A stretch of DNA of 64,000 nucleotides. It comes from Platanthera guangdongensis. Taxonomy: Eukaryota > Streptophyta > Magnoliopsida > Asparagales > Orchidaceae. Positions 30,764 to 43,161 of the stretch are shown one piece after another. Below the pieces are notes generated by a model. That model was not told where the DNA came from and did no database searches. It saw only the letters and a program-made list of their open reading frames with translations. Position 1 is the stretch's first letter; each line of letters starts with the position of its first letter. The stretch is taken from positions 64,821,628-64,885,627 of the forward strand of contig CM077164.1 of NCBI GenBank assembly GCA_039583875.1, given 5' to 3'. The translations under genes were made by a program, and so were the position numbers.

Positions 30764-33700
30764 ATGCCGGTGTCGGACGCCACGCGGTCCAAGGAGCAGG
30801 GAAACGAGTTGGAAACCCTCAAAAACAATCAGGCAGAGTTGGCTCGCTCGGTGCAATCTATCGGGGAAGATGTACGGATGCTGCTCGCGGCCTGGAAGGC
30901 GGAGAAGCACACCGAGTCGTCGCGGGGCAGCGGAGGCGTTTCACCGGAGGTCCATTCGCGGCCACCGCCAACTTCGCATAGCGCTACTCGTTTTCCCCGG
31001 CTCGATTTCCCTAAGTTTTCCGGTGAACAACTAATGGAGTGGGTTTATAAGTGTGATCAATTTTTTGACGTGGACAACACCCCGGAGGATATGAAGGTGA
31101 AGATAGCGTTGATACACTTGGAAGGGCGAGCCTTATTTTGGCATCAGGCGTACATGAAAGCGCGCCTCACCCGCCAGTGGCCGAATTGGGAGGACTACAG
31201 TCGGGCGCTCCATGACCGGTTCGGGTCTGTTTTGGGAGATGACCCCCTCAGTGAGTTGAAGAATTTGCGCCAACGGAGCTCCGTCCAAGTTTATCTAGAT
31301 GATTTTGAGCTGCTGCTGCACCGGGTGGTGTTACCGGAAGAACACGCCATCAGTCTGTGCCTTGCGGGACTCCGCGATGAGATTGAGTACGACGTTCGCA
31401 TGTTTCATCCAAAGTCTTTGCGCGAGGTGTTTTCTCTTGCTCGCTTGCAGGAACGGCAATTGGCCGTGTGGGGCAAGAAGCCTATGCCATCTGCAAAGGA
31501 TGAAGTACAGGGGGAAACAACTCACCATTCAGCTCTCAATTCGCCTTATGTGTCAACAGCCCCAAAACCGAAAACTGGAGCTACCGGGACAAAGAGATTA
31601 ACATCTTCTGAGATGGATGACAAGCGCCGGAAAGGCTTGTGTTTTTGGTGCGACCAAACGTTTGTACCGGGCCACAAATGTCCCAACCGCCGTCAAGCAT
31701 ATGCTCTGGAAGTTCTGGTTGAGGCAGCGTCCGATACGGAGTTGGAAGGGGACGACGATGGCGTATTGGATATGACCGGCCAAGAAGAGGATCCACACAC
31801 ACCACAGGTTTCCATGCACGCACTCACAGGGATTACACATTTCAACACCATGCGGGTTACTGCGTCACATCAAGGGCAACCGATTCACGTTCTGATTGAT
31901 TCGGGCAGCACGCATAATTTTTTGGATGCCACCGCCGCACAGAAATTACAATGCTGTTTGGTTTCCATCACTCCTTTTTCCGTGGCCGTGGCTAACGGGA
32001 AAACGATATCCAGCTGCCATACAGTCCACAACTTCCATTGGGTCATGCAAGGGGTTGACTTTACGTCGGACATGTTGATCCTTCCTCTCCGAGGTTGCGA
32101 TGTTGTGCTGGGAGTTCAGTGGCTGATTACGTTGGGCATGGTTAATTGGAATTTTTGTGATTTACGCATGGACTTTAGTAGTGGTGGCAAACGGATTAGT
32201 CTACGTGGCGCACAACCGGGCACGCTATCGTGGGGCAAGGATAAACGTATGCAAAAACTGGTGGCGAACGAAGGGCAGCTCAATATGCTAGCACTTTGCG
32301 AGATACATGGCGGAAACTCTGAAGATGGCTGGCACCTCCCAGCTGAGAACTCCACGGGCTGCCGGAACTGGCAAGTACAGGGAACAGCACCTGCGCCTGC
32401 AGCAGCCCGCCAGCTCCAATTAATATTACAGGATTTTGAGGATTTGTTTCGCGAGCCGCACAGGCTTCCTCCGGTGCGTGGGCAGGAGCATCACATTGTA
32501 TTAAAGAATGAAGGGGCCGCGGTTAATCTCCGTCCGTATCGGTACCCTCCTCTACAGAAATGTGAGATTGAAAAACTTATTGGAGAAATGCTCCAAACCG
32601 GCGTGATTCGTCACAGCTGCAGCCCATTCGCCTCACCGGTGGTCTTGGTCAAAAAGAAAGACGGATCCTGGCGACTCTGTGTCGACTATCGGTAGTTAAA
32701 TCAAAACACGATCAAGGATAAGTTTCACATTCCCTTAGTAGAAGAGTTGATCGATGAATTGCATGGAGCACTCTATTTCTCCAAATTGGATTTGCGAGCG
32801 GGTTATCATCAAGTGCGCATGGCGGAGATGGACATTCAGAAAACGGCCTTCCGGACTCACCAAGGCCACTATGAGTTCTTGGTGATGCCCTTTGGGCTCA
32901 CCAACGCACCATCCACATTTCAGAGCTTGATGAACCGCATCTTCCAAGGTCAACTCAGAAAATTTATTCTTGTTTTTTTTGACGATATTTTGATTTTCAG
33001 CTCTACATGGGAGGCTCATATGGAGCATTTAAAGTTCACTTTCACTACATTACGTACTCATCAACTCGTGCTGAAGCGTGGGAAGTGTGACTTTGGCTTA
33101 CCTCAAATACAATATTTGGGCCATATCATCTTCGGGCACGGCGTATCTACGGATCCCACCAAGATTCAAGCAATGCTCGAGTAGCCAACACCTACCTCTC
33201 TCAAGAAGGTCCGGGGGTTTCTGGGCCTCACCGGTTATTACCGGCGCTTTATTCAAGGATATGGCATGTTGGCACAACCATTGACAGAGTTACTCAAAAG
33301 GCGAACGTTTGGGTGGTCCACTGAAGCGGAGGAGGCATTTCAAGCCTTAAAAAAGGTCGTGACAACACCTCCGGTCCTACAATTACCAGACTTTCAGCAA
33401 CCATTTGTTATTGAGACGGACGCCGCGGAGACCGGAGTCGGGGCGGTCTTATTGCAACGGGAGCGCCCGATTGCCTTCTTTAGCAAAGCGTTGGGTCCTA
33501 AGAACGCGGGTTTATCTACCTATGAGAAGGAGCTGCTAGCAATTGTGATGGCAGTGCAGAAGTGGCGGCATTATGTGATGGGAAGTTCCTTTATAATACG
33601 CACCGACCACCACAGCTTAAAATATATGTTGGAGCAGAAGTTAGCAACACCGGCGCAACAGCGCTATTTAGCCAAATTAATGGGGTACGATTTCACCGTT

Positions 33701-35230
33701 CAATACAAGCGGGGCAAAGACAACACGTGCGCGGATGCCTTATCGCGCATGCATGAACACGGGGAGGGCCGGGTCTGCACTATTTCAATACTGCATTCGG
33801 ACATGCTGCAGCAAGTCAAAGCTTCATGGGAGCAGGATGTGCATATTCAAAATATTATTACAGCTAAGGATGTGGATGCAGGAAAATTTCCTAAATATAC
33901 TTGGCAACATGACACATTAACCAGGAAGGGAAAACTAGTGGTCGGGCAGAACACAGCAGTCCGAACTAAACTATTGGAGCTCTTTCATGATAGTCCCGTC
34001 GGGGGTCACTCGGGAATTACCGCAACTTACAAACGCATGAAAAGGACGCTGTATTGGAAGGGACTCAAGGCCGACGTCTATCAATACATTCAACGTTGTA
34101 TGACGTGCCAACAATGTAAAGCGGATAATCAACGACCCGCCGGATTGCTGCAGCCATTGCCGATACCGGAGCGTGTGTGGCAAGACATTAGCATGGACTT
34201 CATTGATGGGTTACCGATGGGCCACGGGAAATCATCTATTTTAGTGGTGGTTGATCGTCTAAGCAAGCAAGCACATTTTGCCGCGCTCTCCCATCCATAC
34301 ACGGCAGAAACCATATCCGGTGTATTCTTGGATTCAATTGTGCGGCTACATGGGCTGTCCTCCTCTATCGTGAGTGACCGGGACACGGTCTTCCTTAGTG
34401 AATTTTGGCAGGAGTTGTTCCGAATCCTACAAGTTCAGTTACATGTCTCGACCGCCTACCACCCGCAGTCGGACGGGCAAACAGAGATAGTTAATCGCTG
34501 CGTGGAAGGTTACTTGCGTTGCATGTGTTTTGATAAGCCTCGGGAGTGGGCTGAATGGCTTCCGTTAGCGGAGTGGTGGTACAATACATCTTACCATAGT
34601 GCAATCCAGATGACGCCGTATGAGGTGGTATACGGCCAAGAGTCGGCAGCCATACCGCCTTATGTTGAGGGCACAACCACACAAGCAAAGGTGGACCGTT
34701 CCCTAACTGCTAGGGACCGAGTGATGACAATCCTCAAAAGTAATTTGGCACGAGCTCAAGAGCGCATAAAGGTATTGGCGGACAAGAAGCGACGGGAACA
34801 TGAGCTGGAAGTGGGGAACCTTGTGTGGGTACGGCTGCAGCCTTACCGACAGGTGAGTTTGCGGGAGCACCGCCAACAGAAGCTTGCACCGCGATTCTTT
34901 GGGCCTTTTCCGGTAATGGAGCGAGTAGGGTCCGTGGCCTATAAACTGGATCTTCCACCGGGCACTCGGATTCATCATACATTCCACATATCTCAACTAA
35001 GGAAGTGCAAGGGGAACCCCACCGGAGTGATCCAACATCTACCTAACACGGTCAACTCGGCCGGCAATGTGCTTGTGGAACCGGTGGCCATTTTGGATAG
35101 GCGGCTCATCAATCGCGCGGGACGCGCCACAACCCAGCTGCTAGTGCAGTGGACCAACGGGTCGAAGGAGACGGCGACTTGGGAGGACTTATGGGCTCTT
35201 CGTCAACGGTGGCCGGAAATGGTTCCTTGA
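30764..35230 (+). pseudogene. Gypsy gag-pol polyprotein in one frame, two TAG stops
   Basis: The ATG at 30764 is the first in frame; the frame opens slightly earlier but only at a TTG. About 1489 codons to the stop at 35228. Order: coiled-coil-like N terminus, gag (FPRLDFPKFSGEQLMEWVYK, about 30990), zinc knuckle CFWCDQTFVPGHKC (31640), protease LIDSGSTHNF (31895), RT with FFDDILIF (32975), RNase H IETDAAETGVGAVLLQ (33410), integrase HHCC and D-D-E (MDFIDGLP 34195, SDRDTVF 34373, DGQTEIVNR 34470), and a chromodomain-like end (ILDRRLINRAGRATTQLLVQ, then TWEDL). TAG at 32693 follows CVDYR where CAG is likely original; TAG at 33182 replaces the W of the conserved WPTP. All other catalytic residues look intact. 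Confidence 0.93.
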
Positions 35231-35245
35231 GGTCAAGGAAGTTTT

Positions 35246-35259
35246 GCAGGGGAAGGCAT
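35246..35259 (+). other. Polypurine tract of the chromodomain gypsy
   Basis: GCAGGGGAAGGCAT, adjoining the 3' LTR; about 16 bp after the pol stop. Confidence 0.7.
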
Positions 35260-35627
35260 TGTTACGTCCCAGCTGGGCGTAACTTATCTAGTTTATGTTT
35301 GTCTCTTTTATTTAGTATTTTGCTGCTATTATGAAACTTTGTAAGGGGTATTTTTGTATTTTCCCAGCCTAGGGCTCCTTATTGCCGACTGGGGGGGTTT
35401 GGGGAAGGTTATGTTGAAAAGTATCAGATTTCTTTTGGTGAACGACTGCCACAGGAGGTTCTTCCCCTGCATCTTCCAAGGATCTGTTCAGGTGTATGCC
35501 TTAGGATCTCTGTATCTTGCAATATAGTGCTCTGGTTTTGTTTCCTTCTTGTGATTGTTATCTCTTGTTGCTGTGATTGTTGTGATTGAAACACATATTG
35601 AGTTGCTGCAAAGAAGAGATCGCTACA
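35260..35627 (+). repeat. 3' LTR of the chromodomain gypsy
   Basis: TGTTACGTCCCAGCTGGG to AGATCGCTACA, 368 bp, followed by TTGCC. Confidence 0.94.
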
Positions 35628-35632
35628 TTGCC

Positions 35633-35801
35633 TTGGTTACATTTGATTCATCTCCTAAGAAGCCTTCATATAGAAGCTGAGAGAGGTACATTAGGAAGAA
35701 TACAAAATGATATCTTGTATTAAAATAAGAGGAATGTGGCTATTAGCTTCTTGGGTGGAGGTTCTGCCCTCGGCAGTTTATCCGCCTCTTTCTGGTGCCT
35801 T
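35633..35801. other. Short unassigned spacer
   Basis: Lies between the gypsy and the next copia. No gene or repeat recognised. Confidence 0.4.
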
Positions 35802-36529
35802 TGTCTTCATGCTTTAGCTTTGTTACATCTGCGACCTCTCCTGTCAATTATGGCTTCACCATTAGCGTCTATTTTGACACTGCTATTTTTGGAGACCACT
35901 CCAAATATATAACTCCCCAATTCACCGGTGATGGAGGAGAATTTTTGACAGAAAATTTATTTCCTGCTTTGATTAGAGTCAGCCAGATCCTCTCCTCTTT
36001 ACCCGATTTAGAGATTCTCTCGGCCTATGAATAGGTGTGGCCGGCCACCCCCTTTGTGTCGCAGAAATTCGAGCCGAGCAGTAGAGAGAACCGCGAGGTG
36101 CTTGGCCGCCCTCTTACGCCCGGCCGCCGGAGTCGATCTCTTCTTGCAGCCGATAGCCAGCTTCTTCTTCGAAGTTCTTCTTCCAGACGGCTTCTTCTCT
36201 TGTCGCCGAAATTGTTTTCTCGCCGCAACGTGTACGGCCGAATCTTGGAGGATTCGAGATTTCCATCTTCTTCTCAGTTTATTTTTTCTCCTACATTTTA
36301 GCCGTATTGTATGCTTGAGAAATTAATAGTAAATTTATCTTTGTCTGCACAGTGGACGTACCCAAATTTCGGAAAACCACTTTATATTTGGTATTCTTCA
36401 TTTGTGATGCTTTATTTTCTATAGTTTTTTTATGCACTCATCATTCCTCGTAATCACTCATTTGGCTATTTGAGAAATTATTTGGAACGGGGTAATTCAT
36501 CTGCACTCGGACCAATTTTGCATAACAAG
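35802..36529 (+). repeat. 5' LTR of the gag-only copia
   Basis: About 728 bp, ending TTTTGCATAACA. Aligns with 38149-38881 from GCCAATTATGGC-like text onward; the first 50 bp are less similar, so the exact start is less sure. Confidence 0.8.
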
Positions 36530-36531
36530 TG

Positions 36532-36543
36532 GTATCAGAGGTA
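36532..36543 (+). other. Primer-binding site, initiator Met tRNA
   Basis: TGGTATCAGAGG two bases after the LTR. Confidence 0.88.
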
Positions 36544-36689
36544 GGTTCGATCGGCGACTAATTGGACGTTTCGTTTCGATTTGGGTCAACGGTAGATGAC
36601 GACATCAATCCGCTCTCTATCTTCTCAATATTGATCCGTGAATTAATTTGGTCACTTCGGTCTCAGTGCAGATTTCCTCAGTTTGATTT

Positions 36690-37480
36690 CTATGGCATTT
36701 TTGACACCCAGTGCGAAGTTTGAAGTTGCGAAGTTCGATGAAAAGCACAATTTTGGCATGTGGCAGGTCAAAGTCCCAGAACTATTGATCAAGGAAGGTT
36801 TACACTGTCCTATTGGGAAAGGCCTATAAGGATACTGAGGTTACCGATCGCATGTGGGAGGATTTGGATCTCAGAGCTCTGTCCACCATACAGCTTTGTT
36901 TACATGATGATGTGCTATATAGAGTTCTTTTAGAGACGACCGTCTCTGGTCTTTGGGCAAAGCTGGAGAGTATCTACATGACGAAATCTCTCCCCAATCG
37001 CATCTACCTCGAGCAATAGTTGTACAAGTTTAGCATAAAGGAGGGTTTCTCTCTACATGACCACCTGAACAATTTCAATAAACTGTTATCCGAGTGTCTC
37101 TCAGCATGGATATTCAGGTGGAGGAAAAGGGCAAAATAGTTATTTTTTTGAACTCTCTTCCAAAGTCCGAGAGCATGATCACTACCTCACCTACAGTAAG
37201 GATATTTTTGATATGAAGAGGTCACTGCAGCCTTACTCTCAAATGACATCCGTGAGAAGTCATCTGGCTCAGGTATTGCTGAAAGTTCAGCTTTATTTTC
37301 TCGGGGTTAGTCTGGTTCAGGAAAAGGAGACAAGTCCAAGAAAAATTCAGATAGTCATTGCAACTACTGCAAAACGAAGGGTCATGAGATAAAGGATTGT
37401 TGGAAGCTTCAAAACAATGAGAAAGGGAAGATCCCTGATGATGATAAGGTTAAGTCTGTCGCATCCCTATGCCTTGAGGA
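36690..37480 (+). pseudogene. Copia gag remnant with intact zinc knuckle
   Basis: An ATG at 36690 begins AFLTPSAKFEVAKFD and NFGMWQVKV, typical of copia gag, but the frame shifts after about 45 codons. The middle (MWEDLDLRALSTIQLCL, LWAKLESIYMTKSLPNR) is open in another frame at 36813-37016. The knuckle CNYCKTKGHEIKDC at about 37359 has all four ligands. Coding sequence stops at about 37488, where the deletion begins. Confidence 0.82.
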
Positions 37481-37488
37481 CGTTCTCT

Positions 37489-38148
37489 AGTATTTCTCTC
37501 ACCTATCTTTTTCTCTTGCCTTTTTCCTTTGTATGTTTGCTTTTGGGCTTCCTATTTTTTGACCTTTTTTGTTTTGTTCATATGGTATTTATCCCTTCAT
37601 TTGCTAACACAATTTCCCTCCTTTCTAGTCATGTCATCTCTATGTTTGTGTTCCTATAACTCTTACTTTTGAGTTATTTTTCCCTATTCAAGAACTTCAT
37701 TTTGTTAATACAGTTTGATCACCTCTATTGCCTAAGCACTTTCCTTGTTACTCCTTCATTATACATGAGTTTAGAGTGTCTAATCAACATTTGATTAGTT
37801 CTCATAGGGGTTCATTTTTTTCATGCTGAGGTCAGTTTGTTTGCATTCTTTGTTGGTGTGTCTGCATTTATAAATTTCTCTCCTGCGCGCACATCAATGA
37901 CCAGAAGTCTTGACATGTTTAGTTATTTTTGTTATGAGAGACCACCGCTGGAGGTGGAGCAGTTGAAATTTAACTTCAATGTGGAGCATTTCTGAGACAG
38001 TCACGTCAGTCCAGCTTGTGAGCTACTCAGGATTGAAGGAGTTTTCCTATGATTCATTCTTGGCCGAAGCTCCCTCAGACAGTTCCTTTGGCTTTTGGAT
38101 CTTGGTGATCATTGGAGTATTTTGGAGTTATCTCAACCAGGTGGAGTT
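37489..38148 (+). other. Deletion-scarred interior of the gag-only copia
   Basis: TTT-rich sequence without pol motifs, then about 230 bp that look like the element's 3' untranslated end. AACCAGGTGGAGTT just before 38149 is the likely polypurine tract. Confidence 0.55.
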
Positions 38149-38881
38149 TGTCATGGTAGAGGCGTCAAGGTGGACATTATTACAGGTGCCACCTCTCCCG
38201 CCAATTATGGCTCCACCATTAGCGCCCATTTTGGCGCTGCTATTTTTGGAGACCACTCCAAATATGTAACTCCTCAAATCATCGGTGATTGAGGAGAATT
38301 TTTGGCAGAAATTTTATTTCCTGCTTTTATTAGAGTCAGTCGGATCCTCTCCTCTTTACACGATTTAGAGATTCTACCGGCCTATGAATAGGTGTGGCTG
38401 GCCACCCCCTTTGTGTAGCAGAAATTTGAGCCGAGCAGCAGAGAGAACCGTGAGGTGCTTGACTGCCCTCTTCCGCCAGGCCGCCGGAGTCGATCTCTTC
38501 TTACAGCCGATAGCCGGCTTCTTCTTCGGAGTTCTTCTTTCAGACGGCTTTTTCTCTCGCCGCCGAAATTGTTTTCTCGCCGCAACATGTATGGCCGGAT
38601 CTTGAAGGATTCGAGATTTCCATCTTCTTCTCGGTTTATTTTTTCTCCTCAATTTTAGCCGTATTGTATGCTTGAGAAATTAATAATAAATTTATCTCTG
38701 TTTGCACAGTGGACGTACCCAAATTTCGGGGAACCACTTTATATCTGGTGTTCTTCGTTTGTGATGCTTTATTTTCTATTTTTTTGTGCGCTCATCATTG
38801 CTCGTAACTACTCATTTGGTTGTTAGATAAATTATTTGGAACAAGATAATTCATCTGCACTCGGACCAATTTTGCATAACA
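38149..38881 (+). repeat. 3' LTR of the gag-only copia
   Basis: TGTCATGGTAGAGGCGTC to TTTTGCATAACA, about 733 bp. Confidence 0.82.
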
Positions 38882-39395
38882 CGGCTTTGCTCATCTTCTC
38901 TTGTCTTTAGAAGATGATCTTTTACAAAATCGTGCGCATGCTATTCTGCATTATCTTCTTGCTGAATTACAAGCTGGCCGTTATGATTATAATCTCTACA
39001 TAAATTGGCTCCAAAACTAAAGACCAAACATGAAAACAAGATAAAACTGAACCACACCACCTAAAGGGAAAAAATAGTAGTGACGCTCCTAGGAGGGTCC
39101 AAAGCATCTTCAAATCTCCAGCAGACATTTTCTTACTCCCTCCATCACCGAAGTTGATCATTTCTTAATGTTGAGGTTAAAATCTTCCTCGCAACTGCTC
39201 TGTTTTTTGGTTCGACTCTAATATGCGGCTTTCCTCAAGATCCCACAATCTTCTGTCTCAGCTCATGTCGAGTCGACGTATTAGGCTCTCGGTTCCTCAC
39301 CCCGATTTGTTTTGTTCAGATTGGGCCCTATGATAAACAATTTCAGGGTCCGTTAGCATTTGTTGCTTCTTTCTAGAGCCCCCTGTATGGAAAGG
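38882..39395. other. Unassigned DNA
   Basis: No confident gene or repeat. A + strand frame at about 38883-39017 reads as plausible protein (HLLLSLEDDLLQNRAHAIL) but no family was recognised; it could be a fragment of a host exon or a transposon. Confidence 0.3.
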
Positions 39396-40300
39396 GATCC
39401 CCACGAGCAACTAGTCGAGCCTTGAAGAGACTCCCCACGAGGTGGCGGTAGCGAGTAGGATCAGAGGGTGAAACCCCTTCATCTGGATGTAGCTGAAGGT
39501 GGAGTTTCATAGGGGTGTCCATTGTGCGAGAGTTAGAAAGAGCAGCCCGAGCTAGAAGATCTGATGTGTAACGCTGCTGAGAGAGCGGAAACCCGCGGTC
39601 TGTAGAGCTTATCTCAAGACCCAAGAAGTAGCTCAGTTGTCTAAGGTCAGCCATCTGAAATTGCTGCTGAAGGTGATGCTTGACGAAAGTCACATAGGAA
39701 GGATCATCACCAGTAATAATCATATCATTCATGTAAAGTAATAAAAGGGTGCGACCACGAGAGGAGTGCACGAACATGGCTGAATTATGCGGACATGGCT
39801 AGAAACCGGCGACTGTAATGGCGGAGCTGAAACGTGCAAACCACGCGCGAGACGCCTGCTTGAGCACATAAAGTGCTCTCCTCAAGTGGCAGACAAGCCT
39901 GGAGGAGAGGATAAAGCAGGAGGAAGCATGTATACCTCCTAGGCTCCTACTGAAGATCGCTGTGAAGAAAAGCATTGTTCACATCGAGCTGTGACAGGGA
40001 CCAGTGACGAATATCTGCAACTGCAATAAGAGTCTGAACCGTAGTTATGTGAGCGACTGGAGCAAAGGTCTCGTCATAGTCTCTTCCCTGCTCCTGCTGA
40101 AAACCACGAGCAACTAGTCGTGCCTTGTACCTCTCCACAAAACCATCAGAGCGAATCTTGACCTTGAAGACCCACTTGCAAGTAATAAGAACAACGCCAG
40201 GAGGAAAAGGAACAAGATCTCATGTATGAGTGTGCTCAAGGGCCTCCAACTCAGCAGCCATGGCAACCTTCCACTCAGATATCTGGGCAGCCTCATGATA
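39396..40300 (-). pseudogene. Copia reverse transcriptase remnant
   Basis: RYKARLVARGFQQEQGRDYDE at about 40130, LSQLDVNNAFLHSDLQ at about 40000, then a frame break. The catalytic box that should be YVDD reads LLLYMNDMIITGDD at about 39725, so one catalytic aspartate has become asparagine. At about 39400-39425 the motif KARLVARG recurs out of place right after VGSLF, a sign of rearrangement. Confidence 0.85.
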
Positions 40301-40504
40301 GAAAGCCGGCTCTGGAGTACTACAGGCAGTAGCAGGAAGTGCAGGTTCGTTGGGGACGAATCTAAATGAAAGAAAAATACAATACTTATATTTAGAAATA
40401 ATTCACTAGCATTATTTGGACGCTTGTCGGGTCTAGGTCCAGCGGTAGGGTAGCAAGGCTAAGGCGTCGGGAGGACGCCTCTCACAAGGTAGGTTGCGGC
40501 GCAC

Positions 40505-41700
40505 ATGAGAATCATCTATAGGACACTCGCTGGAGAAGGAAGTCACTAAGTCTGGGGGCACTGGAGGGGAGGAGATAGGAGGAGGAGGACGAGTATAGTG
40601 ATAGGGAAGAGGAGAAACACGGAGTAGACTGCGGCAAGATAAGAGGATGTGACGGATTAGAATGCAGTAAGAGAAGAGGAGGTGGACATATTAGAGGAAA
40701 GAGTACGTGTGGAGGAGAGATAGGAAGAGTGAGAAGTTGCACATCAAAGGGAGTAACAGATGAGTGTGAGGTTGAAGAAACATAGGACACAAAGAAAGTA
40801 TGAGACTCGTCAAAAGTGACATCACGTGAGATGTGAAGTCGACGAGCAACAGGGTCATAACATTGATAGCCCTTATGAACCCTCAGTATTGTATCCAAGA
40901 AATGCACAAGCAACAAACTGAGCAGAGAGCTTGGTACACTCATGAAAATGACTATAACGTGGCGGTCGAGAGTACAGACACTCACCATGACATTGTCCTT
41001 AAATAAAAGTGAAAGGTTGCAAGTTAATAAAATTGATAGCGGTGGACAAAGCCTCGGCCCAAAAATGAGAAGGAACGTGGGAGGAGATAAGAATGGTGCA
41101 TTATGTCTCAATAATGTGACGATGCTTCCTTTCAGCGGTGTCATTCTGAGCGTGAGCACCGGGACAAACAAGCTGGGGAAAAGTGTCGTGGGTAGCTAGA
41201 AGATCTCGAAAGGCATGAGATATGTACCCCCCTCTAAGTCAGAATGAAAATTACGTATGGAAGCAAAAAAATGTGTGTACGCCATAGCAGAGAAAGTAAC
41301 ATAAGTCTGAAAAAACTCAGAGCGAGAATGCATAAAGTACACCCAACAACAATAAGAATAATCATCAACAATGATAACATAATACCGGTGTCCACCCTTA
41401 GATACAAAAGATGTGGGACCCCATACAGCAGAATGAGCGAGCTCAAAAGGATGTTGGGACCGAGACTCACTAGACGAATATGAGAGTTGTAGCTGTTTAC
41501 CAAGCTTACAACCCGTACAAGTGTGAGACCGATCAACAGGAACACGATCAAGGAAGTCATGAATAATGAGAGCCGAAAGACGCGAACCACTAGGATAACC
41601 AAGACGATGATGTCATTGAGAGAAGCCCACTGAAGGAAGACGGAGTAGAAGTTTTCAGTGACAAGGTCGTGGATGGGAGTTGGAGCCAATCAAGGACGTA
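40505..41700 (-). pseudogene. Copia integrase remnant
   Basis: Pre-integrase text CTGCKLGKQLQLSYSS at about 41510, core HSAVWGPTSFVSKGGHRYYV (the usual D of HSDVWGP is A), VDDYSYCCWVY, and the E region [13 protein letters not shown] at about 41130. Multiple frameshifts. A Pro/Ser-rich linker follows toward 40510. Confidence 0.8.
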
Positions 41701-42110
41701 CGCCCCGCTACGATGACGACTGGATCCAAGGAGTGCCCTAGTCAAACGATCATGCACACGGCATGTAAACTCATCAAAGGTAACAAGACAACTGTGAGAT
41801 GTGAGTTGACTGACGGATATGAGATTCATGGATAACATGGGTATGTAAGCAACATCGAAAATATGGAAGTGACTGGTATGAAGGAGGTCACGACTGGTGA
41901 TGGAGCGAATGATGTCATCTACTACCATAATACTAAGGGCAGAGGAGACAGGCTGACAGTACAAGAGGTGGGTAGAAACATATGTCATGTGAAAGGAGGC
42001 TTCAGAGTCGAGCAACCAGTCGAAGGGAGAGATACCTGTAGAAGCGGAGGCAGCTGACAGAGAGATTTGTTGGACAAGCGCAGATACAAAGAGATACTGC
42101 ACCAAAGCCG
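41701..42110 (-). pseudogene. Copia protease remnant
   Basis: The active site reads FDWLLDSEASFHMT at about 42020 instead of D-S-G-A-S, so the glycine is lost. The downstream text (AYIPMLSMNLISVSQLT) matches the family. Confidence 0.8.
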
Positions 42111-42149
42111 AAAAGTGATCTGAAGCTGCACCAGGAGCACGCTGCTGAA

Positions 42150-42500
42150 CAGACTACTGAGCCCTTTAAAGCTTGCGACATTCAGATTTGACATGACCAA
42201 AACACTGACAGTAGTTGCAGCGGACAGGCGGGCGATAAGGAGCACCAGACTGAACGGCAAAGGGGGTCAGAGGAGAACGAGGAACAGTGTGCGTCGGAGC
42301 ACACGCAAGAGAAAGCTGCGGTGGAGGCGATTCCATCGAACCAATGGAGAACAGAGGAGGTCGGTGGGGTCCGACAGGCAGCATGAGACAGCAGAGAAGG
42401 TTGTTAGTGTTATGCGGGTTGCGGGAGGCAGCAGACGGGCTCAGCGAGACACTAGCAGCGGTTGAAAGACAGGTCGGAGATGCAGCAGAGGAGGAAGTTC
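42150..42500 (-). pseudogene. Copia gag remnant with CCHC knuckle
   Basis: CNYCQCFGHVKSEC at about 42220 keeps all four zinc ligands. Only the C-terminal part of gag is present; the capsid portion has been lost between here and the leader at 42510. Confidence 0.75.
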
Positions 42501-42942
42501 TGAAGTTTTAGCGGAGGAAGAAGTTCTGGTCCGGATCTGCGGAAACAGAGCATGCAGGATCGGAACCAACGGCGTACAGCAGCAGAAAACGTTCTTTGGG
42601 CAGCAGTGGAAAGCAGAAAATCAACAGACAGATTTCACAGCTCGACAAAAGAAAGTTGGGATGACGTCGGGCGAAGAAGCGACGACGGGAGAAGCGGACA
42701 ACGTAGAAATTGCGTACCAGTCGGGATTGAGCATGGCGCGGCGAGCAACATGTGGAGAAAGAGGCGCGACATGCGGATCTGTGATGCACGACGTACGGAG
42801 AAGAGGAAGAGGCACCTGATAAGGATTGAGCGAGGCACGGCGAGCGGAAACCGGAATGAGGCGCTGCGAGCAGAAATCGGAAAGAGGCAAGGGATCGAGC
42901 GATAGCTGGAATGAGAGAGGCGCACGGGAAAAAAAACTTAAT

Positions 42943-42954
42943 CCTCTGATACCA
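42943..42954 (-). other. Primer-binding site, initiator Met tRNA
   Basis: TGGTATCAGAGG on the - strand, directly after the LTR end CTATCA. Confidence 0.88.
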
Positions 42955-43161
42955 TGATAGATTGAAGGATTTATATGTATTTGATACGATCCAACTGGAT
43001 CATTGGGCTGCTCGCAGGGCCATCTAACCCAGGATCCATAGCCAGCCCCAGCCGATCGCACCAGGCCTGCGGGCCATACACCCTAACCCGTCTCCAATGC
43101 GGGACTCAGGCTGCTCACTTGACGGATCCATAGTTGGGCGCCACGTGGCGGGTTGTTGAGG

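Larger units (their letters stand above)
30368..35627 (+). mobile_element. Chromodomain Ty3/gypsy element, 5260 bp, nearly open
   Basis: LTRs of 368 bp at both ends, target-site repeat TTGCC (30363-30367, 35628-35632), Met-tRNA primer site, one long gag-pol frame and a C-terminal chromodomain-like tail. Size, short LTRs and fused gag-pol suggest the Reina branch of chromoviruses, but that assignment needs a tree. LTRs differ at about nine of 368 positions by eye, mostly transitions. Two TAG codons are the only obvious lesions in the coding frame. Confidence 0.93.
35802..38881 (+). mobile_element. Gag-only Ty1/copia deletion derivative
   Basis: Two LTRs of about 730 bp bracket 1.6 kb that holds a primer site and a gag but no protease, integrase, RT or RNase H. 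Text near 38090-38148 is the usual 3' end before the LTR, so the pol genes were lost by internal deletion. Flanks (GCCTT left, CGGCT right) do not form a clean target-site repeat, so one end may be rearranged. Confidence 0.82.

Noticed and set aside
38883..39017. Short protein-like frame between two copias
   Set aside because: No start, no family and only about 45 codons; left as unassigned.
40430..40505. Possible SINE in the copia integrase/RT linker
   Set aside because: CCAGCGGTAGGG is faintly A-box-like, but no B box, tail or target repeat was found.
42552..42905. Basic + strand frame and - strand Ser/Arg frames
   Set aside because: They lie in the untranslated leader of the copia, next to its primer site, and match nothing.
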